Source of the DNA: Alisma plantago-aquatica
Taxonomy: Eukaryota; Streptophyta; Magnoliopsida; Alismatales; Alismataceae
Assembly (NCBI GenBank): GCA_963693085.1
Contig: OY856412.1
Span: 966,205,281-966,269,280, forward strand
Direction of reading: 5' to 3'
Length of the DNA stretch: 64,000 nucleotides
Position numbers and translations under genes: made by a program. The notes beneath the pieces are model-generated. The model ran no database searches. It was not told the origin of the DNA and saw only the letters and a list, made by a program, of their open reading frames with translations. Positions within the stretch are counted from its first letter, which is position 1; each line of letters starts with the position of its first letter. Shown in pieces: positions 36,608 through 47,918 of the stretch.

Positions 36608-36798
36608 TATTAGTATATACACATAATGCATTATCTTGTGTTGTGTGTTTTGTTATGTGCTTTTGACTTGTCTTATCTTTAGTTTTTCTTTTATACCATA
36701 TTGCCTAGTTTTGTATCTCCTTTCCTCTCTTATCCTATAAAAAAGACTGCATTGTAATTGTTTCAAGATATCAAATAAAGAGTTTTTTTAATTTTATA
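36608..36798 (+). repeat. 3' LTR of the copia element
   Basis: 191 bp related to 7505-7719, with a TATAAAAAAG box near 36737 and TTTCAAGATATCAAATAAAG near the end. It is 24 bp shorter than the left LTR because of small deletions. Confidence 0.8.
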
Positions 36799-36803
36799 GG
36801 GAC

Positions 36804-38225
36804 GACTAGATGTGACTTGAGGGAGACGGTGGTAGGTGATGGACGGGAATATGAGCACTAACGTTGGTAATTTTTCTATAGGAGGAAGAGGGAAGGAGAC
36901 AACCATGGAGGCTTGGAGGATGCTTAAATAACATCCAAGGCAAGAAAAGATGGTGGTTTTCCATATGTTGATGCGATCTCTCTTTTTTCCTAGGGTTAGG
37001 ATCAATGCTTTGACCATTTTAGATTAAGATGGAGGTTCTATTTGTTATTGGTAGATGACAAACTCTCCTTTTATATATAGGAGAGGTGACAAGTACAAGA
37101 GAAACAAACGTAACCTTAATGGGGTAAGATAATTAGATCAATGAACCTACTAACTATGATGTATTTAACATCTAATACTTGCTTTTTGTTAGTAGATGAC
37201 TTGATTATCATCCATATTTTGTTGAGTGTTTCCAATGTGAATATGTTTTCTTGGCGGTAATTGTCATCAATGTTGCATTTAATGATACGCACGTTGGCAA
37301 TCACCACACAAAAGTTTTCATGTTAACTAATACTGTGAAGCATTCTCAAGATTAGTATTCCATTTCACCCTCGATTCATATTTGTTTTAGCTTTTATGGA
37401 AGACATGTAGAACGTCATGCTCTTACCACATTAGCCGATGTGGAGCGACATCTACAATGTGTGCCACCACATCGGCCTCCCCTTTAACATTTTAATTGAT
37501 GTTCTCTGCATATGGATTGGTGTTCTCATGGTTCTGTTAATTTTTGTGAATGTTTGAGTTTTGACACTGGGCATATGAATTTGTTCCAGTCCATCAATTT
37601 TGTGAGGCTTAGATTAAAGGATTATACATCAAGCTCAATTTTTAATGTGACTAGTTTCTCAATGTAGATCAAAACTACTCACTCTTTTAACTAATAATTG
37701 AATATAAATATTAGAGCTCAAGAAAATGATTCACATAATCGATTTGTTCTAGTTTAATCTATAAGTAAAAATCAACTTTGTTTTATTTTATTCGATATGA
37801 CTGTAATTTGCTATAGACAACCTGAATCTTCAAATTATACTTGTTAGACTAATAAATTCGGTCGGTTTGTCTGCTACGGGTAGCATGTTTACTACCCAGC
37901 TGGAGCTGAAGTACATATGGAAGGTTTACATCACAACTAAATATTCATTTCCGCATGTCAGTGAAGGACTTCACCTTTCCCCCTCACAGTCAGAAAATTT
38001 ATAAAAGAAAAACTTTGCCGGATTGTTTTCCAAGGCCAAGTCCGGTGTAAAAAGAAACCATTAGGCTATTTCCTTTGTAGACCCTTCGAGAATAGCCTTA
38101 AAAATGTTTTATATGGTCAATGCTCCGCCACTATCTTATCCAAGATAAAAGCGTTCATTCGTTAAAATGAAGCATGCGCCGCCTTTTACCACTCGAGCAA
38201 AATTGACACTACCATCCGGGTTAAG
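36804..38225. other. Intergenic DNA, right flank of the copia insertion
   Basis: No gene was recognised. An inverted repeat CTCTCC...GGAGAG (37063-37085) encloses TTTTATATAT and could be an old promoter or a chance structure. The minus-strand frame at 36763-37017 has no family resemblance I know and overlaps the LTR end. Confidence 0.4.
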
Positions 38226-38402
38226 GGCCTGTCTGATTGGACCGAATTGCAAAACATGTTTTGAAACCGCACTCTGAGTTTCATCTACACACTAATCCGT
38301 TTGGTTTTGAGCAGTTCCAAGCCGCACTAGGAAAATCAACTACACGCTAACCCGACGAGCTGTACAGAAACGAGGAAAATCAACCGCGCCTAAACAGGCG
38401 CA
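38226..38402. mobile_element. Possible MITE (hAT-like ends)
   Basis: The left end GGGCCTGTCTGATTGG resembles the GGGCCTGTTTGG ends common in plant hAT-type MITEs. The right end, read inverted, is GCGCCTGTTTAGGCGCGG. The 177-bp body has repeated AGGAAAATCAAC words. I found no clear 8-bp target duplication, so the ends are uncertain. Confidence 0.35.
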
Positions 38403-38416
38403 GTTCAATTTCCCGG

Positions 38417-38837
38417 TCACGAAGCATCGTCTAGAGCACTGCGGCTGATCACCATTCTCCAGGCTTTACCTTTGGCGGCGCAGTCCTCTATATCCACCCT
38501 TACCACATTGGCGTGCTCTGCCGCCGCGGACCAGAATGTCACGTCTCCGGCGGACAACGCCGGTAGCGTTCCACTGGATCCATTGCACCTGGCGTCGATC
38601 GACTCCCCAGTCACTAGTAGGAGCGGCATGGACAACAAACACTCAGCAGATTCGACGTGACAAGACACCCAAAGATGCGGCGGCGGAGTTGAGGCCTCTG
38701 CACCTTTCTTTCATCTGTGGTACCAGCTCACCCAGACCCCGCTGATCATCTTCCCAGACCGTCATGGTAGAGGCATGACACTCTGGAATGCCATATTCCA
38801 CTGGATCATCTCTTGGTTTCTTCCTTTTATTGCCCAA
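38417..38837 (-). pseudogene. GC-rich coding fragment of unknown family, frame-shifted
   Basis: On the minus strand a frame from 38837 (MGNKRKKPRDDPVEYGIPE...) runs to about 38643. A second frame (38668-38417) continues the GC-rich coding-like sequence with AEHANVVRVDIEDCAAKGKA. Together they read like one protein with a frameshift or a short intron near 38660. Base composition is unlike the surrounding AT-rich DNA. I do not recognise the family and assign no function. It could be a gene fragment captured by a transposon, a relic of a host gene, or a GC-rich repeat with open frames by chance. Confidence 0.35.
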
Positions 38838-39110
38838 TATGGTTACGCAGCCACCTGAACTCCTGTGAGCAGCGCTCTACACGCTGTGGCCTCGTCGGCA
38901 TTGTTGGGTATCGTCGTCGTGGCAGCCACGCATGCCAATGCAGCAGCACCCGCTATACATGCTGTTGTGTGACACAGGTGGTTGTGGTTGCCATGCATTA
39001 TTGTTGTCTTCCTAGAAAGGCATGAAGCGAGTAGATTTTAGAAGCAACAACTGCACGCTTGAGTATATGAAAGAGAAGGTATCGTGTATGTACTTAAAAT
39101 TCGAGTACGA
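38838..39110. other. Short GC-rich to mixed stretch, nothing recognised
   Basis: Contains CGTCGTCGTGGCAGC-like words and a plus-strand frame (38813-39025) with no recognisable family. Confidence 0.4.
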
Positions 39111-39237
39111 CAGGGGTGGAGTCAAGGGGTAAGCATGGACCATGGCCCAAAAAAAAAATATAATATTTCTACATATGTGTATAAGTAAAGGTCAAAATAT
39201 ATTAAATCTAGAACGATTACAACACATGACTCAACGA

Positions 39238-39290
39238 TGGTGTAGCGGTATATTGTTGATATTTCTGACGCTGGTCGCAAGATCAAACTC
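39238..39290 (+). repeat. tRNA-like module 1 (box A and box B)
   Basis: Box A TGGTGTAGCGG at 39238-39248 fits TRGYNNAGYGG. Box B GATCAAACTC at 39281-39290 fits GWTCRANNC. The starts are 43 bp apart, as in tRNA genes. It cannot be called a real tRNA because the arms do not pair clearly. Confidence 0.5.
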
Positions 39291-39383
39291 TGCTGGACAC
39301 AGTATCTTGATTTTTCATGTTATATGTATACGTATACGTTTACATATATAAGTTAGTGACACAATCTAAACATGAAAAACTAT

Positions 39384-39438
39384 TGGCACAGAGGTTGCCT
39401 CTTTACCGTGTGAGTTGCTGATTGTAGGTTCAACCTTC
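39384..39438 (+). repeat. tRNA-like module 2 (box A and box B)
   Basis: Box A TGGCACAGAGG at 39384-39394 and box B GTTCAACCTT at 39429-39438 start 45 bp apart. The module begins 146 bp after module 1. The following ACAATATTTTAATTTT could act as a weak T-rich stop. Confidence 0.5.
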
Positions 39439-39531
39439 ACCTAAGTACAATATTTTAATTTTTTACATTATTTGTATATTTCGCTATTTAAATATATAAT
39501 CAAGTAACACAATTTAAAGACTATAAAAGGT

Positions 39532-39584
39532 TGGTGCAGCGGTTTATTCTTGATAGCACGAGCTGCAGGTAGGAGGTTTGACTC
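39532..39584 (+). repeat. tRNA-like module 3 (box A and box B)
   Basis: Box A TGGTGCAGCGG at 39532-39542 and box B GTTTGACTCC at 39575-39584 start 43 bp apart. The module begins 148 bp after module 2 and is preceded by the same CACAATTTAAAGACTATAAA-type spacer as module 2. Confidence 0.5.
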
Positions 39585-39843
39585 CCAGTGGCGCGATTGT
39601 AGTTCTAGCAATTATGGACTTTTTTGTCAAAATTTGGCCCATGTAATGTTGAAATCCTCGCTCCGCCACTGGATATAGAGCAAACTAGTTACACCAACAT
39701 CTACATCCCGACATCGGGAACCCACAATGGGCATCCTATATACATGCATCTTTTAGGTTTTACGTGTTCCTGAGCTATGTCCGCACTGTGTCAATTTCGT
39801 AATTAAACCGTATCAGAAGTTGAACAGACATGATGAGACTGAG

Positions 39844-40292
39844 GCTATAAAATCCCCCAAACCCCCCACTCTCTCCATCTTTTTAACCAAGCTCTCTCTC
39901 GCTCCCGCCCGACCAAGCATTGCCTGCTAGCTGCCTCCTCTCCTTCACGTCGCGTCCAGCCCGCCGCTGTCCTAACCAGACATGCCATCACGTTAATGTT
40001 GAAGACGCCATCGCCGTCGCGCCCCCCAGTCATGACCAAGTCGGCATCACCATCCAACCACGCCCACTCTCTCCCTAGCTTCGGCATGACTCTCCTGCTC
40101 CAACCCATCCTCATCACTTTGCCGCCGTCCCCTCCCTCCCGTGTGCATCACATCCACTGCGAGGATGTCGTCGTGACCAAGTCGATGTCACCGTCCAACC
40201 ATCGTCTGCCCAGCCAGCTGCCATGACCGGGCTGACATCTCGACGTCACAGTCCAACCACCGTCCGCCCAGCCCGTCGCCATGGCCGAGACG
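39844..40292 (+). promoter_or_regulatory. TATA box followed by a GC-rich island with a threefold repeat
   Basis: CTATAAAAT near 39844 is followed about 30 bp later by a CT-rich stretch (CTCTCTCC...CTCTCTCTCGCTCC), as in many plant core promoters. The next 400 bp is GC-rich and holds three related units with TGACCAAGTCGGCATCACC or variants, at about 40031, 40172 and 40222. The plus-strand frame 39996-40226 (Ser/Pro-rich) overlaps the repeats and has no known family. This may be the 5' part of a lost gene or of a captured promoter. No downstream exon was found before LTR A. Confidence 0.35.
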
Positions 40293-40851
40293 ATATTTTT
40301 TAATTATTTTTAATTGTTAGTCAGCCACCTGAGTTTTGGTCTTGTAATGTATAAAAATTAGACTTTTGTTGAAAGAATTATGGAATTATGCCATTTGTAA
40401 ATAAGTTCTGATTTTATTCCAAATGAGTATTTATATGTCATATGTAATAACCTAGAGTTATGCATAATAATATAAATTTTTTGAAAAAATAATAAATGGC
40501 TATTGCGGCTCATATTATATTTCTTTGATCAAGAAAAAATCCTAAATGTAAGTATTGCCTCAAAGTATATTTAGTCTTGTTGATGATAATTTATAGTAGC
40601 ACACTAACCATTAATTAGTATTGTATATAGATTTGTAACAAAATATGACTATGTCGCCTAGAAGCGGAGGGGAAAAAAACCAAAAAATGAAAAAAAATAT
40701 TTTGAATAAAAAAAGAGTAGTTTTATATGTGAGAATGGGATAAATGTAAATGGTTGGATGGTGGGTGGTTGAGTGACATTATTGTCTTTATTACAGCAAT
40801 TGCATGCATGCAACCATGCAGCCGCAATAACTAATTTCTCGCCTTGATGTT
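40293..40851. other. AT-rich spacer up to LTR A, no gene seen
   Basis: Contains runs of A and a GCATGCATGCAACCATGCAG word near 40800. No element ends were recognised. Confidence 0.4.
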
Positions 40852-42025
40852 TGTAAGGCCCCTAAACTTACTTAGTGAGTTGAATGAGCTTAATTACCAT
40901 AATTTAATGCTTAGAACCCTAATATAACCTTTTGATATGTTTTTAAATCATAATACAAGCTTAAGTTTCAAATTTGGTCCAATTTGGACACTGTTTGAGC
41001 AAGTTATGCAATTTTATGCACATTTTGGACTTTTCTACAATATACTCAATTGAGAGGTTTTCTTTGTAATTTATCAATTGCATTATGTTCCTTGGATATT
41101 CTATCATCATTCTTGATCTTGTTGAGCCATGGGGAGCCTATTTAAACCTTAGTTTGAAGGTGTTTTCTCCAAGGGTATTTTAGGGTTTCCCCCTTCACGG
41201 ATGAGCTACCTTTAGTAGCTATCAACTAAGGAATTATGTGATTGGATGAGAATTTCGACAAAGGAAAGATAAGAAGGTGTATAGGTATGGTGGGAGAGTT
41301 TCTTGTGTGTGTGCTTATATATTCTTAATAATTTAAAGCCATGGACACTTGGATATATACTAGAATTTCAACTTTTTCTTTTTCTTTATATTAAAGTGTC
41401 ATATACTTATCCACAAGCACCAAAACGAGCCATTTCCTCTCCACCAGTTCCCTCCTTCTCCCAGCTTCGTTCTCCCTTTATTCATCTGTGAATTTTGGTG
41501 CTCAAGGAAGAAGAAAGTGGTGATCTTCTTGGAAAAAATTCTAAGGTTGCAATTGATTTCCTTTTTGGGTCTTAAAAGCTTCTTCCTAGTGATCTTGACC
41601 TAAAAGTGTAAGTTTTACCTTCTTTTCTCAGTCTATTTCTTTGTTATCCTTCCTCCTAGATTTCTCCAGGTCGGAACCTTGGTGTTCCATGGTAGAAATT
41701 GCTCTAAATCCCTAAAACCCTACCTTTCTTGCTCCTTATGCTTAGGGTTTGCTCATTTAATGAAGAAAGGTGCTAGATGGATGAATTCATAGCCTATTCT
41801 TGGATTTTCTACCCGACCTATTCTAGATTTCTTCTGTGGGGAGTTTCACCTTCTCATTAGAGGTAAGTTTTATAACTTGCTCCACGTTTATTGCTTACCA
41901 TAAGCTTTCTAGATCATGTTCTTACTTGAAAATGATGATCCATGTACTAAAAAGCTATGCTTGACTTGGATTTTGATTTTTATAATGTTCCCTGTTCTGA
42001 TTTCAGTTATATATCACTACAAAAA

Positions 42026-43650
42026 GATAGTCTTTCTTCACGGTCCAATCTTGTGACGAATGCCTCTCTAAAGGCCCTCACAAATAGGAACGGCTGTGGA
42101 CTTGTCCCTCACAAATGGTCTGTGAAGAGAACCCCTGTGACAAATACTGGTGGTCCTCAATAATACAATTGTCACGAACTAGGTGACCCTCACAAATGTT
42201 ATATTGAGGGACTATTTAGCCTTCAGAAATACAATTTTGAGGGCTTGTTTAATTCTCACAAATATATTTTTGAGGGACTTGTTGGTCCCGAGAAAAATAT
42301 TTTTGAGGGGCTAATTCCTTCATTAATATAATTTTTGAGGGGCTATATGGTCCTCATGAATATAATTTTAAAGGCCTATTTGTTATTTCATTACTACATT
42401 TTTGAGGGGCTAATAACACTCATGAATATATTTATGAGAGACTAATAAACATTATATATTTATTAATATATTTAATTATTTATTTTCATGTAGTTGTTAT
42501 TCTAATAAATATCAATTTTTAGATGAAATATTTTAAATTTGAAATCCTAACTAATGTTTATATAATATTCACGTGCCATTATAACAATATTTTCACACAA
42601 TTTTCACACAAGAATGTCGTATCACCAAAATCAAAATTTATAATTGAACCAAAATATTATCCATACATTGCATGGTCAACGTTAATAGAACTAAAAATAA
42701 ATATAATTTGATATTGATAAAAATCAACACATCATGTCTAAAACTCCTAATATCTATAATGTCTTCATATTCCTTCAAATGGTGTGATGCTCTTCATGAA
42801 TTTCATCCCTCATACGATTAGCTCCATTCTTCTCCTAAAAAAGGACACCAATAATTATATCAATAGAAATGGAAAGGCTGATAAATACATAAATCATAGT
42901 ACAAAAATGAAAGTATCCTGACAATTTTATTTTGATGTAAACCAAGGTGCATTAAGGGTCTAAATAAATCTTCTAAAGCAAATCAAACTTGTCAATATAT
43001 ATAGGAAAAAAGATAAGCTAACTATTCATCTGCATCTTAAGGATGATGTAGATAACCAAATAAAATTTTTAGATTCATATATAAAGTGCTTTGTCTTCAT
43101 AACATTATTATCCACTTGTGTTCTCAAATGAGCATTTAGGTTTTGTGCATGTAAATTTATAATGGAATAGAAGTTTTCATATACATGGTAGACAAAACAC
43201 AATCTATTAAATACCGGTATACAAAAGATCATTGTTTAATGAATATTGAATACCTCATTTGAACGGTGAACTCTATGTGAATGACATTGAGGATGATGTG
43301 CTTTGTATTTTCTACATTTGAAGATGACTTTGTGGATTTTTATCAGAAGGAGGGACCAACTTTCAACATGAACATTTAAGAAAGTAGAATTACATGTTAG
43401 TCTTTGTATGTGATTATCAACATCCAAATTAGTCTATAGTGGTTATGAGGTATATGTGGATGAAAGCTTGGTGGGTGTCCATTTATAAAATGTTACATGG
43501 GAAACATGCCTCCAAAAGGCCTGCTTTCAACACCATGCATTTCAAAACATATTTTTAGTAAGTCTTGCTTGATTACCTTGTATGTGAAACATACCTAATC
43601 CAATTCCACTTAAATTGCTTTGTCTAGAAAGCATGCCCAAGCCAACACTG
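42026..43650. other. CACTA 3' subterminal repeats and AT-rich interior
   Basis: After the subterminal GAGGG repeats (to about 42430) the sequence is AT-rich, with short frames only (for example minus 43026-43232 and 43236-43427). These may include end exons or untranslated sequence of the minus-strand gene. No domain was recognised. Confidence 0.4.
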
Positions 43651-44960
43651 CTTGAATTTTGTTACCTACTAAGAATGGCTACACCTACACTACGTGTATT
43701 GTCTTGTGTGTGAAATGAACCAACACTTGGACTATTTGTTCCACATTGCATATGTAAGATACATGAAACAGTCCCATTTGTATCACATGTATTATGAAAT
43801 CCATCAACATTGCCCAAATTTGTGGGGTGTTCTATTGTGCACTGAGTATTAACACCACCACCCAAGAACAAACAAATTAGTTATGTCATGAAAATATAAT
43901 ATTATATTGAGATAGAGAATCCAACTAAAAGATACATGTGATTGTTGATACCAATTGAATATTTGAGAGACATCATTCTTCAAACCAATTATTGTTTGAG
44001 TAAATTCCTTAAGTGTATCCTGAAATGGGAAATAATAACAAAGATAATTATAAAAGAATGGTATTAACTAGACATTAACATATTAAGTAACTCAACATAC
44101 ATTCTTTGCATCACATTCCTCAAGTAGCATTTCAAATCTAGTTCAGGCATCTTTTCTTTCATGTCCTATCTCTTTGTGTCCAGTTCCAATACCTCAAATT
44201 CTAGCTTTTTTGTAAGTTTTAAAACCTATAAATAAGCTTCATGTGTTAGGTCATCAACTTGTCTAGGATCTAATTCTTCTTGGTTTTCTACTTGATTTTC
44301 TACAATTTCAGATATTTCTTGTTGTAATTATAAAGGACAATATAAGGAAAAATTAAATTGAGATAAGAAAACGTATGAAGCTTTCTATTATACATAAAGG
44401 AAATCAAAAGATGCACACTGACTAACCGATTGTGGACTTTTGTCGTAAATATTTTTCAAAATTGATTTAATGGGTATGTTGTGTTGTTCTTCACTGACAT
44501 ATACATGATTGAAAAAAAATGTATGCTTTCTACATTTAATTTTTTTACTATTAATGAAATAAAGTTTAAAAAATACCATTTCTTCCCGATAGCAGCTCCA
44601 TGGTTTAGACCTTGTGGTGTGATCCATCACTTTTCTTGCTCTATTTGCCTTATTTATCTCATAAGTTTTCTAAGCATATAAGAAAAAATAATTATATGAA
44701 ATAGATAAGTAATTCTAGAAATAAATTCTCAAATTGAAAAGAATTGTACTTTGGACTTTTAAGTTCCCATTCAGTTACAAGATTTTGGAATTGTTCCATA
44801 TCTATTGATATATTTTTCTCAACTATCTTCATCATCAATTCTAGGTCAGTCTTGTAATTTTCATAGTAATCCTTCTTTACATGTGTCGTCTACAGTTATA
44901 TTTCTTTGCTAATATGTTCATCAATGTGGTTCCATGCAATAGGATGACTACCTAAATCAA
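43650..44960 (-). pseudogene. TNPA-like / plant Transposase_24 protein gene, intron-containing
   Basis: On the minus strand a piece at about 44750-44900 reads HVKKDYYENYKTDLELMM, then MEQFQNLVTEWELKSPK. After an AG acceptor near 44679 comes KTYEINKANRARKVMDHTT with RSKPWSCYREEM, ending at a GT donor near 44576. The NKANRAKQ...HTGGSKSF block is the hallmark of the Ptta/En/Spm family. A further piece (44388-44545) has NHVYVSEEQHNIPIK. At 44100-44330 a Glu/Lys-rich, probably coiled-coil segment contains in-frame stops. Such proteins bind the subterminal repeats of CACTA elements during transposition. Stops in the coiled-coil part suggest decay, unless introns are placed differently. Confidence 0.6.
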
Positions 44961-47918
44961 AGTATTTATAAAATAACAACAACTATTACTTTGACAATAA
45001 TAATTACACAAAATACAAGTACCCAATAAAGAAGATTACCTCAATGAATGAATTTCTATCTGTAAAAGCTTATTGTAATTACAAATTCATGCAATAAGTA
45101 AGCCCATTATTTTAAGATTAATCCTAAGTGAGCTATTCTAGCATTTAGTGATGAAATGTGATGGGAAATTTTCTTTCACACACCTTCAAAGTAGAGTATT
45201 TTAACTATGGTTTTTAGATTTAAGAATAAGGATGAAAATAAAAAGTATTGTTTGTGTACCACAATAATGGGGAAGGTGAAATACTCCATGGTGAATCCAT
45301 GAGAACATTTGAAATGCTTTTGTCCCCATGGAACAACATGGTCTATCTTAGGGAGAAAAGTTTCTTTTAAGGCTTCATTTCTTATTTAGATACATATGAA
45401 AAAGAACTTTCAAATATATATGATTCTTACTTGTTCTGGGTGTTTTTCATAAAAAACATTACCTCTTTGTGTCCCTATACACATGTAACTAATAATATTT
45501 TTTATGGAATTTCCATTCCTATCCCTTTCCTCATGGACATGTTACAAACAACATATTTTAATTATTTTTCCATTCTAGTCACCTTCCCCTTCCGTTCTAT
45601 ATTATTTTCCCCTTGACCATCTAATATTTCCACATACCAAATACAACCTAAAATGTCAAAAATAGATTACGTGAAAATTCCAAGTTTAGATTACTATTGA
45701 GAGGGATGAAAAGGAACATCAAGAAAAAGTAATATGATCTAACCTAACAAATTTCTTTGGCTTCCTGATGGCAAGCTTCAAGTTGTCGACTTCAACCAAT
45801 AATACTCATTAATGTTAAAAAAATACATCAAACTGCATGACAACTAAGGCTAAATAAAAAACAAGACAAGTTATAGGTCAAAATTTTTAAGTTAAGTTCC
45901 TTAATAAACCAAAGAAAGGAGAGAACATTGGTCTTGAATGCTTTACAATGAAATGTCGGCCTTGATGTATAATGAAATCACTTTTAACAAACTTAATTAG
46001 TTTCCAGAGAGTGGAGACTCTTTGACATCATTGTATGTAACAAGTACATCCTAAAATAAAGTTGAGTGCTCTCCTAGGGTCTGACTGGTTTGCAGTAACT
46101 TTAACTTCTCAGGTCCTCATTTTTCCAGAACTGAATGTGAGTTTCAGAAAAAAAATAGTTCTAGGTGAATGGATTGTGACAAGATTTTTCTTGTAAATTG
46201 ACTTCTGTCTGATTGATTTTTACAACTATATATGTAAAATTTAAAAGGTGTTCTACATATAATAGCAACTACAGATAAAATTTTGACGTAAAAGTAATCA
46301 TACATCTTTACAAAATGACCAACTATAAAGATTCATAATAATAAGTTGAACTTTTGTAGTAGTGATGAAGCATGCCTAAAAAGATTGAAGTGTGAAATTC
46401 AAAATTATTTCTAACAAAGCTAAAGCATCAAATCTGATATTTAAATTTATTGTAGACACTTTTTAATTTAGCTATCAAGAGAGACCTATTCAAGAACAAC
46501 TTACACAAGTACGGAGATCAACTAGTATATGTTTTTTAGAATAATAAATCAATATTTATATTTTTATTTCAAAGCATAGGTGATTGCTGCAAAGAAACTC
46601 CTTAACAAAATAATAATTTGAACCGAACGATTTGAGATGGTTGCACTTTTTAAAAAATTCAACCACATTGCGCATGGGTAAACACAATAGTATATTAAAT
46701 AAAGAAAACAAAGCAATCACCAATCACGTAAAGAACCCGGCGATCAGATTGAAATCACACTTCGGATTGCTCATAAAATCTGCTACGGATGTACGGCTTG
46801 ACAAGACATCAAAGATGCGAAAGAAAGTGACATGGTGTGTCTTCTCCAAGGACTCGAGGAGTCGTCTTGTGGAGTCGCCGCTGGAAAAGTAAAACATCGG
46901 GCGCGAGACACGACTGTAATTTGTTTCCCAATATATTTCTAATGGATTCCATGGAAAACTGAGAAATTCAAACTCCGGACTTTCATTACGTAAAATTAAA
47001 AGGGAAACTCTATTTTTAATATTTTCAGGACAAATTACATCAAACCAGTCTTACCCCTAATACAATAGGATTAAACAGAGAGCGAGAAACACCCCATTAC
47101 CGCAAATCATAATAATTCTTAAATAAAGTGTCAAACTTACCTTTAAACCTTCTGTTCTAGTGCTCTATTGCCACTAGTTGTCTTTTGGTAATCACTAATC
47201 TGGTCACCTGGTCACAAAAATAGGAAAACTGATGTAAATTTGCTACATGCATGGTGCCGCCATTGAATAAAGCAATTAACTAGATTCTATTGCGGACAGC
47301 CTAAGGTCCAATTGATGATTACTCACGATGTTTGCTAGCCCGAGAGAAGATGTCGCTGCCTTGATTAACGGACAACAACAATCTTGCTGCCTTGATTCAC
47401 GGCCGACAACTATGCCGTCAGAGCCACAGCAAGCAAAAACAATGATCCCACCAGTAGATCGTGAGAGAGACGCTCGCGTAGAAGAACGTAGACTGAGAAG
47501 AACATAGAAGCAGAAGAAATACCAGCCGAAGACACGCTCACGCCAGCATTGGTTTGTAGAGAGCAGACTCACAGGGAGAGACTGACCCGGCGGCGCATAG
47601 AAACAATAGAGATAGCAGTGTTTGTGTTTGCGGTGGGTAGAATAGTGCTTCCGCGGGGAGTACTAGTTGGCGGGTACAAATATTTCTTTGATTTATAAAG
47701 TGGATTTTGGAGGAAAATAAGGGTGGGAAGTCAGCTATGAGGGTCTTTTGTGATTTACAATTTATTTGTGAAGGAAATATGGTCATAAGGAATCTAGCAT
47801 TTGATTAAGAACACGGTTGAGGGACAACGTCTTACTGGTTAGGACAACTCCCTCAAAAATAGGTATTTATTTTGAAGGTCTCTCATCCCTCATAATTGTC
47901 CTTCATTAAAAGCCTTAC
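44961..47918. other. CACTA 5' half, no domain recognised
   Basis: Mixed AT-rich DNA with a more GC-rich part at 46730-47650 near the presumed promoter end of the minus-strand gene. The plus frame 46632-46892 (Lys-rich) and the minus frame 47276-47572 (Ser/Cys-rich) have no recognised family. Upstream exons of the TNPA-like gene probably lie here but could not be defined. Confidence 0.4.

Larger units (their letters stand above)
7505..36798 (+). mobile_element. Ty1/copia LTR retrotransposon, outermost member of a triple nest
   Basis: The element has two related short LTRs (7505-7719 and 36608-36798). A polypurine tract GAGGGGGAG directly precedes the right LTR. The coding order is gag, protease, integrase, reverse transcriptase, RNase H, which is the copia order. 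The left flank ends AGGAC (7500-7504) and the right flank begins GGGAC (36799-36803), a near-matching 5-bp target duplication. Removing the nested element at 9183-33041 and one copy of its duplication leaves about 5.4 kb, a normal copia size. Reading frames are broken by frameshifts and stops throughout, and the LTRs differ at many sites, so this is the oldest layer of the nest. LTR termini are TA...TA rather than TG...CA, apparently through decay. Confidence 0.85.
39111..39671 (+). mobile_element. hAT-like element carrying three tRNA-like modules
   Basis: The left end CAGGGGTGGAGTCAAGG and the right end, inverted (CAGTGGCGGAGCGAGGATT), are imperfect terminal inverted repeats. They are of the CAGNGGCGGAGCCAGG type seen in plant hAT elements. 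Flanking octamers GAGTACGA and GATATAGA agree only partly, so the target duplication is decayed or absent. Between the ends lie three repeats of about 147 bp, each holding box A and box B words of a tRNA-type RNA polymerase III promoter at tRNA spacing. No transposase is present, so it would be non-autonomous. Confidence 0.55.

Noticed and set aside
39238..39584. Calling the three modules real tRNA genes
   Set aside because: Box A and B spacing fits, but acceptor and anticodon arms do not pair convincingly and box B words are degenerate.
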